DNA of 64,000 bases from Zasmidium citrigriseum (Eukaryota; Ascomycota; Dothideomycetes; Mycosphaerellales; Mycosphaerellaceae), in the NCBI GenBank assembly GCA_002786025.1, contig NHNW01000014.1:1-64000 (forward strand), written 5' to 3'. Every line of letters starts with the position of its first letter. Position 1 is the stretch's first letter. Positions 11,453 through 22,123 of the stretch are shown here, piece after piece. Under the pieces are notes generated by a model, which worked only from the letters and a program-made list of their open reading frames with translations, was not told the DNA's origin and did no database searches. The position numbers and the translations under genes were made by a program.

Positions 11453-11891
11453 ATGTCTCAAGAGGCCTACTACATCACCGTCACCGTAAGCCTTTCAGCC
11501 CTTATTCACAAGACCAAAGCATATTGAAGATGTTTCAACAGTATCCCCGCACACCAACCCTCAAATTCAACACCGAATACTACGTCAACAATCACCTAGC
11601 CATCGTCGACAAACACTGGCGTCAATTCGGCCTCAAATCCTGGACCGTTGTCCAGTTCCCTGAAGGCGATGCTTCAGGTCAACATACCCAAGCCATCCTG
11701 CACTTCGATAGTGCTGATGGATTCGACAAGGCCATGGAGGCGAATATTCCGGAGGTGAGTCGAGGCGTGTCCTGTGACAAGGAGGTGTGTCAGGCTGATG
11801 GCTAATGGTGTTGTAGGTGATGGAAGACCTCAAGAACTACTCGAATGAGCTGCCCTTAAGGTACAGGGGAAAGGTCTTGAAGCAGGGTTAG
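11453..11891 (+). CDS. EthD-like small dimeric alpha+beta barrel protein
   Basis: Three exons (11453-11485, 11542-11754, 11817-11891) with introns of 56 and 62 bases keep one frame and give 106 residues. The protein starts MSQEAYYITVTYPRTP and shows the EthD pattern (PF07110): a first beta strand, a YYVNNHLAIVDKHW helix, then GLKSWTVVQFPEG and HFDSADGFDKAM. EthD-like ferredoxin-fold proteins bind or modify small hydrophobic molecules and often sit in catabolic or polyketide pathways. The divergent cyclase-family neighbour also acts on small molecules, so a shared catabolic role is possible but unproven. A 33-base first exon means simple ORF scans miss the N-terminus. Confidence 0.85.
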
Positions 11892-11959
11892 AAAGGGAGC
11901 TGTGTGAACGGGGAATCGAGATCTTCCGAGATCGCACACGCACAGAGGTTTATATACAT

Positions 11960-12850
11960 ACCCCTGTCGAAATTGATGATACTTCGTACATCCGTTAGCG
12001 TTCCAGTGCAAGGCTGCGTTGGACACCAGGACAGAGATGCTGACCTTCGCCGCCTCCAACACGATGATGTCTCCCCAGTTACGCCTCCTCTTGCTTTTTG
12101 AAGTGCTGAGCCCAGATCCCCCGAACCTGCTCACGCTCAGAGCGGCTGCCCTGTCGAAATTGTTCATTTTCGCACACACGTTAGCGTTCCAGTACAAGGC
12201 TGCGCTGTGCCATCCAGGTGTTGATGCTGACTGAAGTCTATCCCAACCTAATGGGATGGACTTCTCTCCACTATGCCCCGACACTGCTCCTCGGCAGATT
12301 GCCCTGTCGAAGTTGTCGATATTCGTACACCCGCTAGCGTTTCAGTGTAAGGCTGCGTTGTAACATCAGGCATTGATGCTTACTCCAATATGACCCAACG
12401 CCTTCCGAACTCTTCCCTTCCCTTGCTTTTTGGATATACGACGTCCAGATCCCCCAGATTGGCACACGCACGTAGTGGGAGTCTTCTTGTAATTCCTCAT
12501 CTTCGTACACCCGGTAACGTACCACCGAAAGGCTGCGTGAATCAACTAGGGCATTTCTGCTTACAGAAGTCTGCGCCCCGGTAAGATGGATTTCCCCCAA
12601 CTTCCCCGGACCATGCCCCTCTCGAAATGGTCGAACATCCCGTAGCGTCCCATATAAAGGTTGCGTAGATCCAGCAAGGCTTTTCTGCTTACCGCAGCCT
12701 GCGTCCACATGGGCCGAATGCTCCCGCAGATTCCCCTTTTGTCAACTTTGCCGCATGGCACGGATGTGGCAGAGCAATTGAGTCTGTATTGGCGTTAGCG
12801 TGTCATTCTAGAGCTGCGAGGTTCTTCAAGGGGGTTTGCGCTTACCACAG
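11960..12850. repeat. array of about six diverged ~130-185 bp tandem repeats
   Basis: A recurring core such as cgtacacccgttagcgttcc followed by agt-caaggctgcgttg, about 25 bases of spacer and a tgatgcttac-like end appears at about 11994, 12180, 12333, 12513, 12640 and 12794. Spacing is about 186, 153, 180, 127 and 154 bases. Copies 1-3 are the closest and copies 4-6 strongly decayed. The minus-strand reading of copies 1-2 gives a repeated AALxWNANxC-x-K motif. No gene was recognised in the stretch, which lies between the EthD-like gene and the 3' end of the membrane protein gene. Confidence 0.75.
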
Positions 12851-12960
12851 TGGCCATCTGGCCGCCATGCCCATCACTGATGGGCCTTTCAACTCCGGTC
12901 ATCAACGCACGCAGCCTTCGTTACTCCGCTCACTGCCTCACAAAAGCAGTCCATGCCACT

Positions 12961-14409
12961 TCATCCCTCGAACGCAGAACTCTGCTCCCTCACATGGACT
13001 TTCTGATACCCTCCTCTCGGACTCCGAAGTTTTGCTTCACTCTCCACAGCAGTCAATCCAATCGTCATGCCATCTTGCCCAAAACACCCCTCACAAGACC
13101 TCATATTCGGATAGCGCTTCTGCAAGACCAAATCCACAACAAACTTATAGATCTGCCAAATCGTCTTCAAAAGTACAATATCCGCAATCAGAACAGCGAT
13201 GATGAGCGATCCGCCGGGTTTGAGCTGGGGGACCTGGCAGAGGTATTCTGTAGCAAGGACCGATGGATCGATGCGAAGAGATGAAGCCTGTGGGCTTGAG
13301 GGATCGAAGGGGTCTGAGGGAGATTCGCCGAAGGGGGTTGCCCAGGCGATTTGTGAGTGGCCGAGGGCGACGATGTCTGCGAAGTTGCGCGTGAAGTATG
13401 CCAGTAGGTCGGAGTTGTTGAAGATATTCGTGCCGTCGTGGTCAAGCTGTCCGAGATCTGTGAGGACCGTATAGTACAGGCCTTTCGCGAGGTAATCTGC
13501 CGGAGTCCAGGCAGTGGGAAACGACTCGTTCATGACTGTCGAGCTCGCCAAGACGCTGATGTTCGCGGTCGGTGTGTACCACAGCGCATCTACATTGCTG
13601 CTGTTGGAAAAGGGGACAAAGTAGGCGTTGCCGTTCAGCATGTTGAGTGATTTGACCTGCTCCGGCGATGTCGGAATAGAATCCTTATTCGGTGCCAACG
13701 TCATGACGCCTTTGTAGGTCGGCTGCTCCAAAGCGCTATTTGCGGCCTTGAAAGTGGTAAGAAGACTGATCCACCAGTTCGAGATTACAGCTTCCGCCCA
13801 GAGAAGGCTCGGCTTGGAGGTTGCGTTGCGGCCAAGGAAGGCCGGGATGGCGTACTTGTCAAAAGCCGAGCTGAGACTGACATTGATAGGGCCTTGCGGA
13901 TTCTCAACGACGCAGCGGACGTGCGTAGTCGCTGTCAGTCCTTCAGAGAAGGCGGCGATCGCAGGAGCGCTGCGCTCGATGGACGAGAATTCCATCGTCA
14001 TGTACTGGATGCTGCAATTGCGCAGAGGATTGCTGTAGTAGACCAGAGATCCGAAGTATGTTACGATACCGTTGTCGGCCGTGCGAGAGACACTCTCAAT
14101 AGTATACGGCAAGGCCGTATTATTCGTATAAATCAGACTATTCACCGGTAAATTCGCAGAATTACATGTAGGCTGCATGCTGCCCACATAAGACCCAAAG
14201 CCCTTTCCAAGCCATGTCCGCGACGACGCCGTAGCATTAGGATTCGTCGAAGAGATCGCTATGAGCTGGTATCCGGAAGTCCCGACCGAGATGAGAGAAA
14301 CCAGAATCGTAACGATCGTGCCTCCGATAAGAGTGACAGGAGTGAACCATCGCACCGGATATGGCCTGGTGATGTTGTACGAAAACAGGGACGTATGTTG
14401 GCCAGCCAT
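12961..14409 (-). CDS. membrane glycoprotein of unknown function
   Basis: An intronless frame of 482 residues from the ATG at 14409 (MAGQHTSLFSYNITRPYPVRW). The frame is open further upstream to 14529, but the extra 40 residues are low complexity and do not start with a clear ATG context. Topology: one N-terminal membrane helix (about residues 19-42, TPVTLIGGTIVTILVSLISV), a roughly 360-residue extracytoplasmic domain with about ten N-x-S/T sites and several cysteines, then a second helix (SLIIAVLIADIVLL) and a cytosolic tail. The plan matches a conserved fungal family of unknown role; I recognise no catalytic motif. The encoded protein resembles secretory-pathway or plasma-membrane proteins. 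Confidence 0.8.
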   Translation of the reverse strand: MAGQHTSLFSYNITRPYPVRWFTPVTLIGGTIVTILVSLISVGTSGYQLIAISSTNPNATASSRTWLGKGFGSYVGSMQPTCNSANLPVNSLIYTNNTALPYTIESVSRTADNGIVTYFGSLVYYSNPLRNCSIQYMTMEFSSIERSAPAIAAFSEGLTATTHVRCVVENPQGPINVSLSSAFDKYAIPAFLGRNATSKPSLLWAEAVISNWWISLLTTFKAANSALEQPTYKGVMTLAPNKDSIPTSPEQVKSLNMLNGNAYFVPFSNSSNVDALWYTPTANISVLASSTVMNESFPTAWTPADYLAKGLYYTVLTDLGQLDHDGTNIFNNSDLLAYFTRNFADIVALGHSQIAWATPFGESPSDPFDPSSPQASSLRIDPSVLATEYLCQVPQLKPGGSLIIAVLIADIVLLKTIWQIYKFVVDLVLQKRYPNMRSCEGCFGQDGMTIGLTAVESEAKLRSPRGGYQKVHVREQSSAFEG

Positions 14410-15116
14410 TGGTGTTACGAGAGGGGATCGATGTGAGGCTCTGCTGGAGGGGCGAGCTGGAAGATATGTGGTGGCAGAGGCGCGAAAGGCTGGACCGAAA
14501 TAGCGGGAGCCATCTGGTTTTGGCCCCAAAGTCCAACAGCCACAGTGCGACCGCAGCGAATAGGATCGATGATTTGTGTTGCATGTGCGCTAGCGCGGCT
14601 CGGTTGGGCATCTCACATCGTTGTCGATGCTCGAAGTGGAAAGATGACGCTCGAGCCTCTTGACTCTGCCTGTGACTACACATCCAATCTTTCTTTGAAC
14701 GATAATGAATGATTGTCTGGAGGCTGGCGAACACTCCTGGTACTGTGTCGGTTAGGTACGTATGGATAAGTTGAAGACATTGGCGGTTCGTGCAATCGCC
14801 TTAGCATCTCAGCGGCGCAAGTCGAGATCATGCAGGTGCGGCACAGAGTGCAGTTCGCTGCCGCTTCAAGCATTCGTCACCAGCATGACTTTTTCGCCCT
14901 CATCGTCCAACGTCGGTGTGCAGTTGATCGCGGCGGCGTCGTCGTCATGTTCGCAGGATTGTAGCAAGATGCGTCCGTGTGTGTTCCTGACTCCACTGTC
15001 AAAGACGCACCATTCGCTCGATCAAAGCATCTCGTGTCTAAAAGTGAGTAATAAGAACCTCCCGGGAATGGGATGAAGAAGACGAAGTAGATTTTAATTG
15101 TCTCTCAACTCACAAT
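14410..15116. other. intergenic, no gene seen
   Basis: Upstream DNA of the membrane protein gene and 3' flank of SYF1. Only short frames without start context or family features. Confidence 0.5.
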
Positions 15117-17875
15117 CTATAGATCCTCATCGAGGTCAATCTCGTCCGTATTCACAACCTTGGCAGCCTCGCCATTCTCCTTGGGCGGTGGTCGATTACC
15201 ACCTTCAGGCCCTGAACTGGCCGCAACAAACCCAACAGGTGCCTTGGCTTGCCTCTCCAAAGCAGCCATAGCGTCAGCCTTCTCTTGTCCAACTTCCACG
15301 CCTTCATCATCGTCCTCGGCTGTGCCAGCACCAGCAGCCTGCTGTCTCGCGACAGCTTGACTTGCGATGAAGTTGACGTCGGTGTTGAATTGAGCTTGGA
15401 CCGATCGCTTGATCCGGAGCATCTCCTTGAAGGTGTCCTCGTTTCCGTGTTGGACTTCGAAGCTCTCCCACTTTCGCCAGAATTCTGGGTCGACGCGTGG
15501 ATCGCAGAACTGTGACGCATGGCCGTAAATGGCTCTTGCGCGGTCAATCTCACCCAATCTGCGCTCCATTTCCGCGAATTTGATGCACATGCTTGCCGCT
15601 TCCTTGTCTGGAAGCGCAGCAATCGCACGTTCGTAGATGGGTCGTGTGGAGGTGAGGCCGAAATTGGAGGCTGACTTCGTGATGTAGAACTCGAACATTT
15701 CGGCTCGGTCCTCGTCTGCTACAGCCCTCGTTGCACGCTCGTATATCCGCATTGCGTGTCTCGCCAGTCCACGCTCTTCTTCCAGAGCGCCGTACATCAG
15801 ATACAAGGTCTTGGCGAAGCGCGGGGGACAGCCTTCGACTGCCTGCTCGAAGAGATCTCGTAGTCGCTCGATCGATATCCGCCGGTCGACAGCTTTTGTG
15901 AGGTAGAGATTCCAGAGTTCGAAGGCCACGGGGTACGAAAAGAGATCCAGGCCGCGCTCGTAGACCTTGAAAGATTCCTCGTGATAGCCATTCTCCTCCA
16001 GCAAGTTGGCGTAGTTGACGACGGTCTGCGGGGTGGCGATGCGGAGCTCGAAAATGCGTTCGTAAACTTTCTTGGTCTCGTCAAGTGATGAGACGGACTC
16101 CACCAGGTCGACATAGAACGACCACAGTTTCCAGCTCTTGTGGACTCTCTGTTGCGGTGATAGGGTCTCGTCAAAGTAGTCGACATTACTCCTCTTCGGC
16201 GCTTTCGTGGCCGTGGCCATGATGTTGACTGCTTGGTCGAAGTTCTCGTTCCGTAGCTCCATCTCAGCCCACTCTGTCCACATCTCTGCAAGTTCAGAGA
16301 CTGACTTGTATGGCACTTTGACCGCCTTCTCCATGATGACCCGTGCGTTCTTGAGATCACCACCAGCTTCGTAGAATTTGGCGTAGTTTGTCCAGAGTTC
16401 GTGGAAGCGACCGGAGCATTTCTTTGGATTGATGGCAGCAATCGCATCTGCATATGTTTGGACAACCATGGCGCTGTTGTCGCCCCACAACGCCACTCGC
16501 TTCTGCCACTCGTTCACGTTGTGTGGGTTTTGCCGTAAGAGTACGTCGTTCACCAGGAATGGTCTCCGGTCCATGAGCTGCTCGAATCGTAGCATTCTGA
16601 TGTCCAGATCGAGGTCGGCGTCTTCGTCCACTTTGCCTTTTTGTTGTCGTTTCGCTGATTCTTCCAGCTTGATCGAAATGAGCGCTTCCTCGGCCTCTGC
16701 ATACGTGTCGAAGACAACACTGAAGTCACGCACTGTCATGACCGTTGTGATGCCTTCCTCGAAAATGTCTCGTGCCCGTTCGTAGGCACCCAGGTTGATG
16801 TAATATCTCGCCAAGCCAACCCACAGGATTCCCCTTTGGTCAGCAAATCTTTCCAGCCCTGAGCGAATGATGGTCTCCACGGATATGGTGCTTCCATTCG
16901 ATAGCGGGAGCGGATTCGGGATGAGTCGTGCGTGATCGATGAGGACCTCCAGCATCTCGGTCCAGTGTTGGAAAGGTCCCTTTGCTTCCTTACTCTTGAA
17001 TTTGGGATTGTTCAAAATCTCAATATACCGTTGTACCGCCTCGGTATACTTGCCCTCATTCACCAACAACTCGATGAAGTCTTCTGTGTGCTCGGGATGA
17101 ATCTGTATGTACCGCCTCCATACCTTTACCGCTGTTTCTCCGCCGGCAGAGTTGGCAAAAGGTCTGTAGAGAGCCCATATCCGGTTGTGTTGGGTGACGG
17201 GGAGGGCTCGCAGTGCTCGGTCGAAGGTTCGTCGGGTAAAGGTCACCAGCGGCTGCTGGCATAGAAAGGACAGATACATCTCCCAGATCTTCGGCATCTT
17301 GTTCAGTAGCACTAGTGCTCGCTCGAAGAGTGCATTGACCTGTCAAGGCGTTAGCTCAAATCGAAATCAGTTTGGACAGAATAGGCTTTTGGGTATAATT
17401 TGTTGACGTGACAACCTCCCAAGCATGATTGAGTGGTCGCCTGGAGGCCACAGAAAGCACTCAGTCCATGTGCAAGTGCTCAAGTCGCATATTGCCACTT
17501 TCATCACTCTGCACATGTCTTCCGAGTGGACGATATCCGTATCGCCCCTTCCCGCTCTCCGAAGGCCAACTCGCCCGCAAAATATGATATACGCACCTTT
17601 TGAAATTCCGTCTTCCACCGCGCCGGGCTCTTGCCCTTCAGATGTGACACTCGTAGCTCCAGATACATCTTCCATAGCTTGTAGCTCCGCGGCAGGGCAT
17701 TGCAGGCCCTCTCCAGCACAAAACTCTGCTCCAGCAGGGATCCATATTGCCTCTTAAAATGCGCGTAGTCCAGCCAGGCCTTGACGCTGCCAGGCGCGCG
17801 CAGGATGTCGTTCTCGTAGATCTCATCGTTCGCCGATATCAGAAACAGCGGCGGCGCGCTCGGGTCGGCGGCCAT
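15117..17875 (-). CDS. syf1: pre-mRNA-splicing factor SYF1 (XAB2 homologue)
   Basis: Exon 1 (17875-17597) and exon 2 (17339-15117) are joined in phase 0 across a long 257-base intron with GTGCGT donor and GACAG acceptor, giving 833 residues. The protein is an array of HAT (half-a-TPR) repeats, for instance SVKAWLDYAHFKRQYG, ALPRSYKLWKMYLELR, PKIWEMYLSFL, and ends in an acidic NTDEIDLDEDL tail, as in SYF1/XAB2 proteins. SYF1 is a scaffold of the Prp19 complex (NTC) in the spliceosome. An in-frame ATG at 18004 would add 43 Ala/Thr-rich residues. I prefer 17875 because of its GCCGCCATGG context and conserved continuation (DEIYENDILRAPGS). Confidence 0.93.
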
Positions 17876-18314
17876 GGCGGCGGAAGTGGTGGTGAGAGCG
17901 GTGGTAGTGGTGGAAGCCGGCACGGCGGACTTGCGACGGGTTGGGAGGCCGATGGCAGCAGCGAGGGTGGTGTGGGCGAGGTTGAAGGGCAGGCTGCCCG
18001 GCATAATTATGGAAACATCTGCACGTGTGGAACCAACCCAGCACCGCGCTGCAAGGAAGTCGCGACCACCTCGCCGGCGCTTGTGTGACCGACTGAATTA
18101 AACTTTATCACGGGTTATGTAATTGCGTCTTTTATAATCAATATCGTCCGCCGTAGCAGCTGCAGTTCCATTGACGTCGCCTGGAGCTTCAACAGCGACA
18201 CCAACACCACCACGCCGACTGACCCTTCATACCGTATCCGAATACCCGACAACAGCAACGAGAAGCTGTAAGATACTATTGTCACGCCTCTAATATCTCC
18301 AGTTCCCGCGCACC
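17876..18314. promoter_or_regulatory. divergent promoter region of syf1 and vma8
   Basis: About 440 bases between two housekeeping genes on opposite strands. No distinctive motif was seen. Confidence 0.5.
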
Positions 18315-19197
18315 ATGTCGGGCAAAGTACGTCTCCCACCCCTCCACTCACTGACCACTATCACATGCTCACAACCAGCACCAGGACCGCGAACAGGTCT
18401 TCCCCACCCGGCAAGCCCTGGGTCAAATGAAATCCAAGCTGAAAGGCGCCCAAATCGGCCACGACCTCCTCAAGCGCAAATCCGAAGCCCTCACCAAGCG
18501 TTTCCGCGAAATCACAAAGCGAATCGATGAAGCCAAGCGCAAGATGGGCCGCGTCATGCAAATCGCCGCCTTCTCCCTCGCCGAAGTCACATACGCTGTG
18601 GGCAATAACTCGATTGGATATCAGATCACCGAGACTGCCCGATCGGCGAAGTTCAGGGTTAGGACGAAGCAGGAGAACGTCAGCGGTGTGTTCTTGCCGC
18701 AGTTTGAGAGCTTTCAGATGGAGGGCTCGAGTGAGTTCGGTATGACTGGGCTGGGGAAGGGTGGACAGCAGGTGCAGAAGTGTCGGGAGACGTATACCCG
18801 CGCAGTGGAGACGTTGGTGGAGTTGGCGAGTCTGCAGACTGCTTTCGTCATTTTGGATGAGGTGATCAAAGTCGTGAACCGAAGAGTAAACGCCATGTAT
18901 GTGTGGAGACAGCGACGATTGAGATTTGCTACTGATCATGAATACAGTGAACATGTCATCATCCCGCGAACGGAGAACACGATCAAGTACATCAACTCGG
19001 AGCTGGACGAGCTGGATCGAGAAGAGTTCTTCCGGTTGAAGAAGGTCAAGGGCGTAAAAGAGCGAGCGCAGGCTGAGGAAGAGGCTGAGCGGCAGAAGAA
19101 GAGAAGAGCAAGTGATAAGGAGAACGATGAACAGCAAGACCAACAGGAGACGAAGAATGTGCTGGGCGACGAGGGCGACGAGGATGTCATTTTCTAG
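18315..19197 (+). CDS. vma8: V-type ATPase subunit D
   Basis: Three exons (18315-18326, 18385-18896, 18948-19197) give 257 residues. Subunit D forms part of the central rotor stalk of the V1 sector that drives vacuolar proton pumping. The family start MSGKDREQVFPTR needs a 12-base first exon and the second of two acceptors six bases apart (CAG at 18378 or 18384). The core LLKRKSEALTKRFREI and the C-terminal EHVIIPRTENTIKYINSELDELDREEF are diagnostic. Intron 2 is 51 bases, a multiple of three without stops, so the unspliced frame reads through and would insert 17 residues. The tail is Glu/Asp/Lys rich. Confidence 0.95.
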
Positions 19198-19450
19198 AAG
19201 TGTAAGTTTGGCAAGTATGTGTCTTGTATAGTTGAGCGTTATCAGAGCGCCTTGACATCCACTGTTCAGCCTACAACATCGTCCCCTAATCAACAGAAAC
19301 CCGTACCTCCCTAAAACGCCTCAGACAAGCCAGAAATTCATCCATCGCCGACGACACGTCGCCAAAACTCAGTATTCAACCCCGGCATCCAGACTACCAA
19401 ATGACAAGACCCACGCCTTTGAGACGGCAAGACCAGGATCAAACTCCCAC

Positions 19451-20071
19451 TCAACTATCGCCATCGCTATCAGGAAGGTCATCCGATGGACCTCCTGAGT
19501 AACCCACACCATTACAGCCCCCGCCGAGCATGATTTTGCACTGCACTGGGTCATCACTGAACCCTCCCTCATGTTGCTTTTTGCCGTTGGGGAAAAGACT
19601 GCGAGCGACGACAGATGAGCCTATGGTGAGGCAATGCTTCCCGACGCACGGCTGTGGGAACGGCGGTAGAAGGGTGGGATCGAGAGGATCATCCACACTG
19701 TGCTGGGCTTCTGGGTCGTCGACGGGGAAGGCGGGATCGTTGATGTCGGGCTCCTTGGTTGACTGTTCGTCTTCGCTGGCAGAGTCCTCGTCGCCGTCCT
19801 CGCTGGCCTCATCCCCGTCGGGCGACCCCTCCCCCTCATCGGCCGACTCCTCACGCTTAGCCCTACACACGAGTGGGCCATCGAATCCTTCATCGCAGAT
19901 CTCACTTCTGGCGTCGATGATCTTGGTGCCGTCATGCTTGACTGGGCCGTCGTTGAAGTGCTGGAGTTCGCGGAATCCTTGGGGGTGATGGTTCGTCCGC
20001 GGAGGTGGAATTGCCACTGGAGCGGCGAGAGCAGCGGCCGTGAGGGCGGCGATTGTGATGGCGACCTTCAT
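19451..20071 (-). CDS. secreted acidic protein, putative propeptide processing
   Basis: A single exon of 206 residues. The ATG at 20071 begins a signal peptide (MKVAITIAALTAAALAAPVA). A Lys-Arg pair after about residue 70 (VCRAKREESADEG) could be a Kex2-type site. A long Glu/Asp/Ser tract (about residues 75-110) and a C-terminal part with four cysteines follow (PCVGKHC and VQCKIMLGGGC). No family is recognised. It is tail-to-tail with vma8, about 250 bases apart. Probably extracellular; function unknown. Confidence 0.7.
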   Translation of the reverse strand: MKVAITIAALTAAALAAPVAIPPPRTNHHPQGFRELQHFNDGPVKHDGTKIIDARSEICDEGFDGPLVCRAKREESADEGEGSPDGDEASEDGDEDSASEDEQSTKEPDINDPAFPVDDPEAQHSVDDPLDPTLLPPFPQPCVGKHCLTIGSSVVARSLFPNGKKQHEGGFSDDPVQCKIMLGGGCNGVGYSGGPSDDLPDSDGDS

Positions 20072-20576
20072 CTTGGGCTGAGCGGCTTCGAGATGCTATG
20101 AGCGAGGTTGTCTTGAAAGGAGGCGAGACTTGCGAGAGAGTTGACTTGGATGAAGAAGAACGCAAGGTGGATGGGTCGTGCTTTTTGAACGCCATCATGT
20201 GGCTTTTCTCTTACTGAGGTGCGTCCTGTACTCTTTTTCTCCTGTGTTCTGTATGGCTCACGGTAATCAAGCTGGTCATCCTCACCTCCTCGCCTGACGA
20301 GACCCAGCGCCAAGGATATCAAAAAGTGTATCAGGCTGACTTCACGAACTCTATACCTGCTACGCCATGGACTCTACCCTCCATTCCGGTCCAATCAAGA
20401 AAATGCGACTTTGGGAAATCCATATGTCTTGGGAGTGTACTGGCCGATTCGGCGAACGACTGTTCACGTATCTTACAGCGAGCGCACCAAAGCTTCACCC
20501 CCAACGCCAAGTATACAAGGGTATTTCCGTACCGGTACCAAAACTCCCCTACGAGTCCCCAACGCCTTGGACCTTG
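20072..20576. other. intergenic, no gene seen
   Basis: Upstream of the acidic secreted protein and downstream of the next minus-strand gene. Several overlapping short ORFs exist on both strands without support. Confidence 0.45.
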
Positions 20577-22123
20577 TCATCTATCGGACTCTCCCTCCGG
20601 CTTGATATACCCATCGCTACCAGAGGACTGCCGCCGCGGCGGAGTGGTTCCTCCCAAGTAACTCTGGCCCCGAGCCGGATTTCGAATGAACACTCCAAAG
20701 GACAACGGTGGCGCATGACTCGGCTCGTTCGGGTCTGCCGGCCAATCTTGTCGGAAGCCTGGAACTGGTAGAGGTGGATGCGAAACTGAGTCGCGCGCTG
20801 CCGCTGGTGGTCGAATTGGAGGCAAATCCAGTGTCTGCTGTTCTGGGGTTGCTCCGTATGCTGGCGGCTGATGAGGAAGGGCAGCTCGTGGTATTGGCAT
20901 TGGACCTGGCATCTCCCTAAACGCCGCCTGTCCCATAGTTGGAGACTCTGCCAGCCGGGGAGCAGAAGTATGCTGTGAGAAAGGTCTCCCGCCATATCTT
21001 TCCTGCTCCCCAGTGGTCGTATGGCCCGCTGGTTGAAGGGAAGGCGAAGCCCGCTGCGGGTAAGACCTCTCATCGTACACCCCATGTTGGCTAACGGCAG
21101 TATACGGCGCCGGCCGCTGGAAAGGAGAAGTCTCCTGTGACAGAGGCCTGTCACCGTACCTCTCTTGCTCCCCAGTAGCCGCATCGGCGAGCGCATACAG
21201 CGAAGGCGCGGGCCGGCTGCTGCTCGTGCCGTAACGCGGGTATTCGGTCCAAGAGTACTGCGGCAAGCGTGTCGAGGGCGATATCGAACTGGTCGCTGAG
21301 CTTTGCCTGGAGTGATTGCCCGGACTCTTTGCTGCTGTCGGTATTCGTGCTATAATCAGCGGGGGCGATAGAGGTACCTGTACACACGTCAGTCGAGCTG
21401 GGAGGAAGGGGATTTCGAACGTACATTGTGCTCTGGCTCCCGGCCCGGTTGCAACCTCCAATCAGGCCTCGACTCAATTGTTGGCTGGGTCCTCTGCCCA
21501 GCTGGGGAGATGTCTGGCTGCCTCCTGAGCTCACTTCCCAGCTCCTCGCTCCGCCCATGCCTCCAGTCGCTTCTCGGATCTCCCGCCGGCGCATTCAGTT
21601 GCCCGTTCGTCTGACCTCCCAAGCGATCTCCATTCCAGTCGCTGCGCTCTCCTCTCCGCCCACTCGGAGGCTCAGCCAGAGGCGGAACGCCCTGCACCTC
21701 CTTCCATCTCAACTGCATCGGCGGTTGTCGACCTAGTTCCTTATCTGGGAGGAAAGCAGGGGCTCTGCTGTTGGGGAGGGTGGCAGTATTGCCGGTCGGA
21801 GTCGAAGTCGTCGACATTGATCCTGCCGTTGATGCATCGGTACTGTTGGGCGGCGTGATGGATTGTGAGTTCTTGTCCTTGTCCCTGTTCTTCGCTGCAT
21901 TTCGACTCTCGATGTCAGCAGGTCCAAGGGCGATGATGGGATTGGAGTTGTTGGCGGCCTTGAGTGGTCTCTTGTTCGTTGTCGTCGCTGGCGCTTCGCC
22001 TCGGGGCCTCTTGCTGGACTTCGGCTTTCGTGGACCAATTCTGTGGGAATGTTGCGCCGCAGCGCTACGGACCTGTCGCCGTGACGCATCGCCGCGATCG
22101 CCATAGAAAAGAATGCTGTCCAT
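20577..22123 (-). CDS. low-complexity protein with basic N-terminal motif
   Basis: Two exons (22123-21425 and 21377-20577) join in phase 0 over a 47-base intron and give 499 residues. The start MDSILFYGDRGDASRRQVRS is followed by a basic stretch (HRIGPRKPKSSKRPR). A similar N-terminal pattern, a hydrophobic strand then RRxVRS, opens many fungal-specific transcription-factor-like proteins and also the gene at 33754. The rest is disordered, rich in Pro, Ser, Gln and Arg, with repeated TTGEQERYGGRPFSQ-like blocks at about residues 300-370. No DNA-binding domain is visible. Possibly a nuclear regulatory protein. A TATA-like tttaaata on the minus strand lies about 140 bases upstream of the ATG. 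Confidence 0.68.

Noticed and set aside
15797..16465. 222-codon frame within SYF1
   Set aside because: Shifted frame of the HAT-repeat gene, Ser/Arg-rich and without family features.
18361..19293. 310-codon minus-strand frame
   Set aside because: Exact antisense of vma8 exons; Leu-rich composition results from complementing the coding strand.
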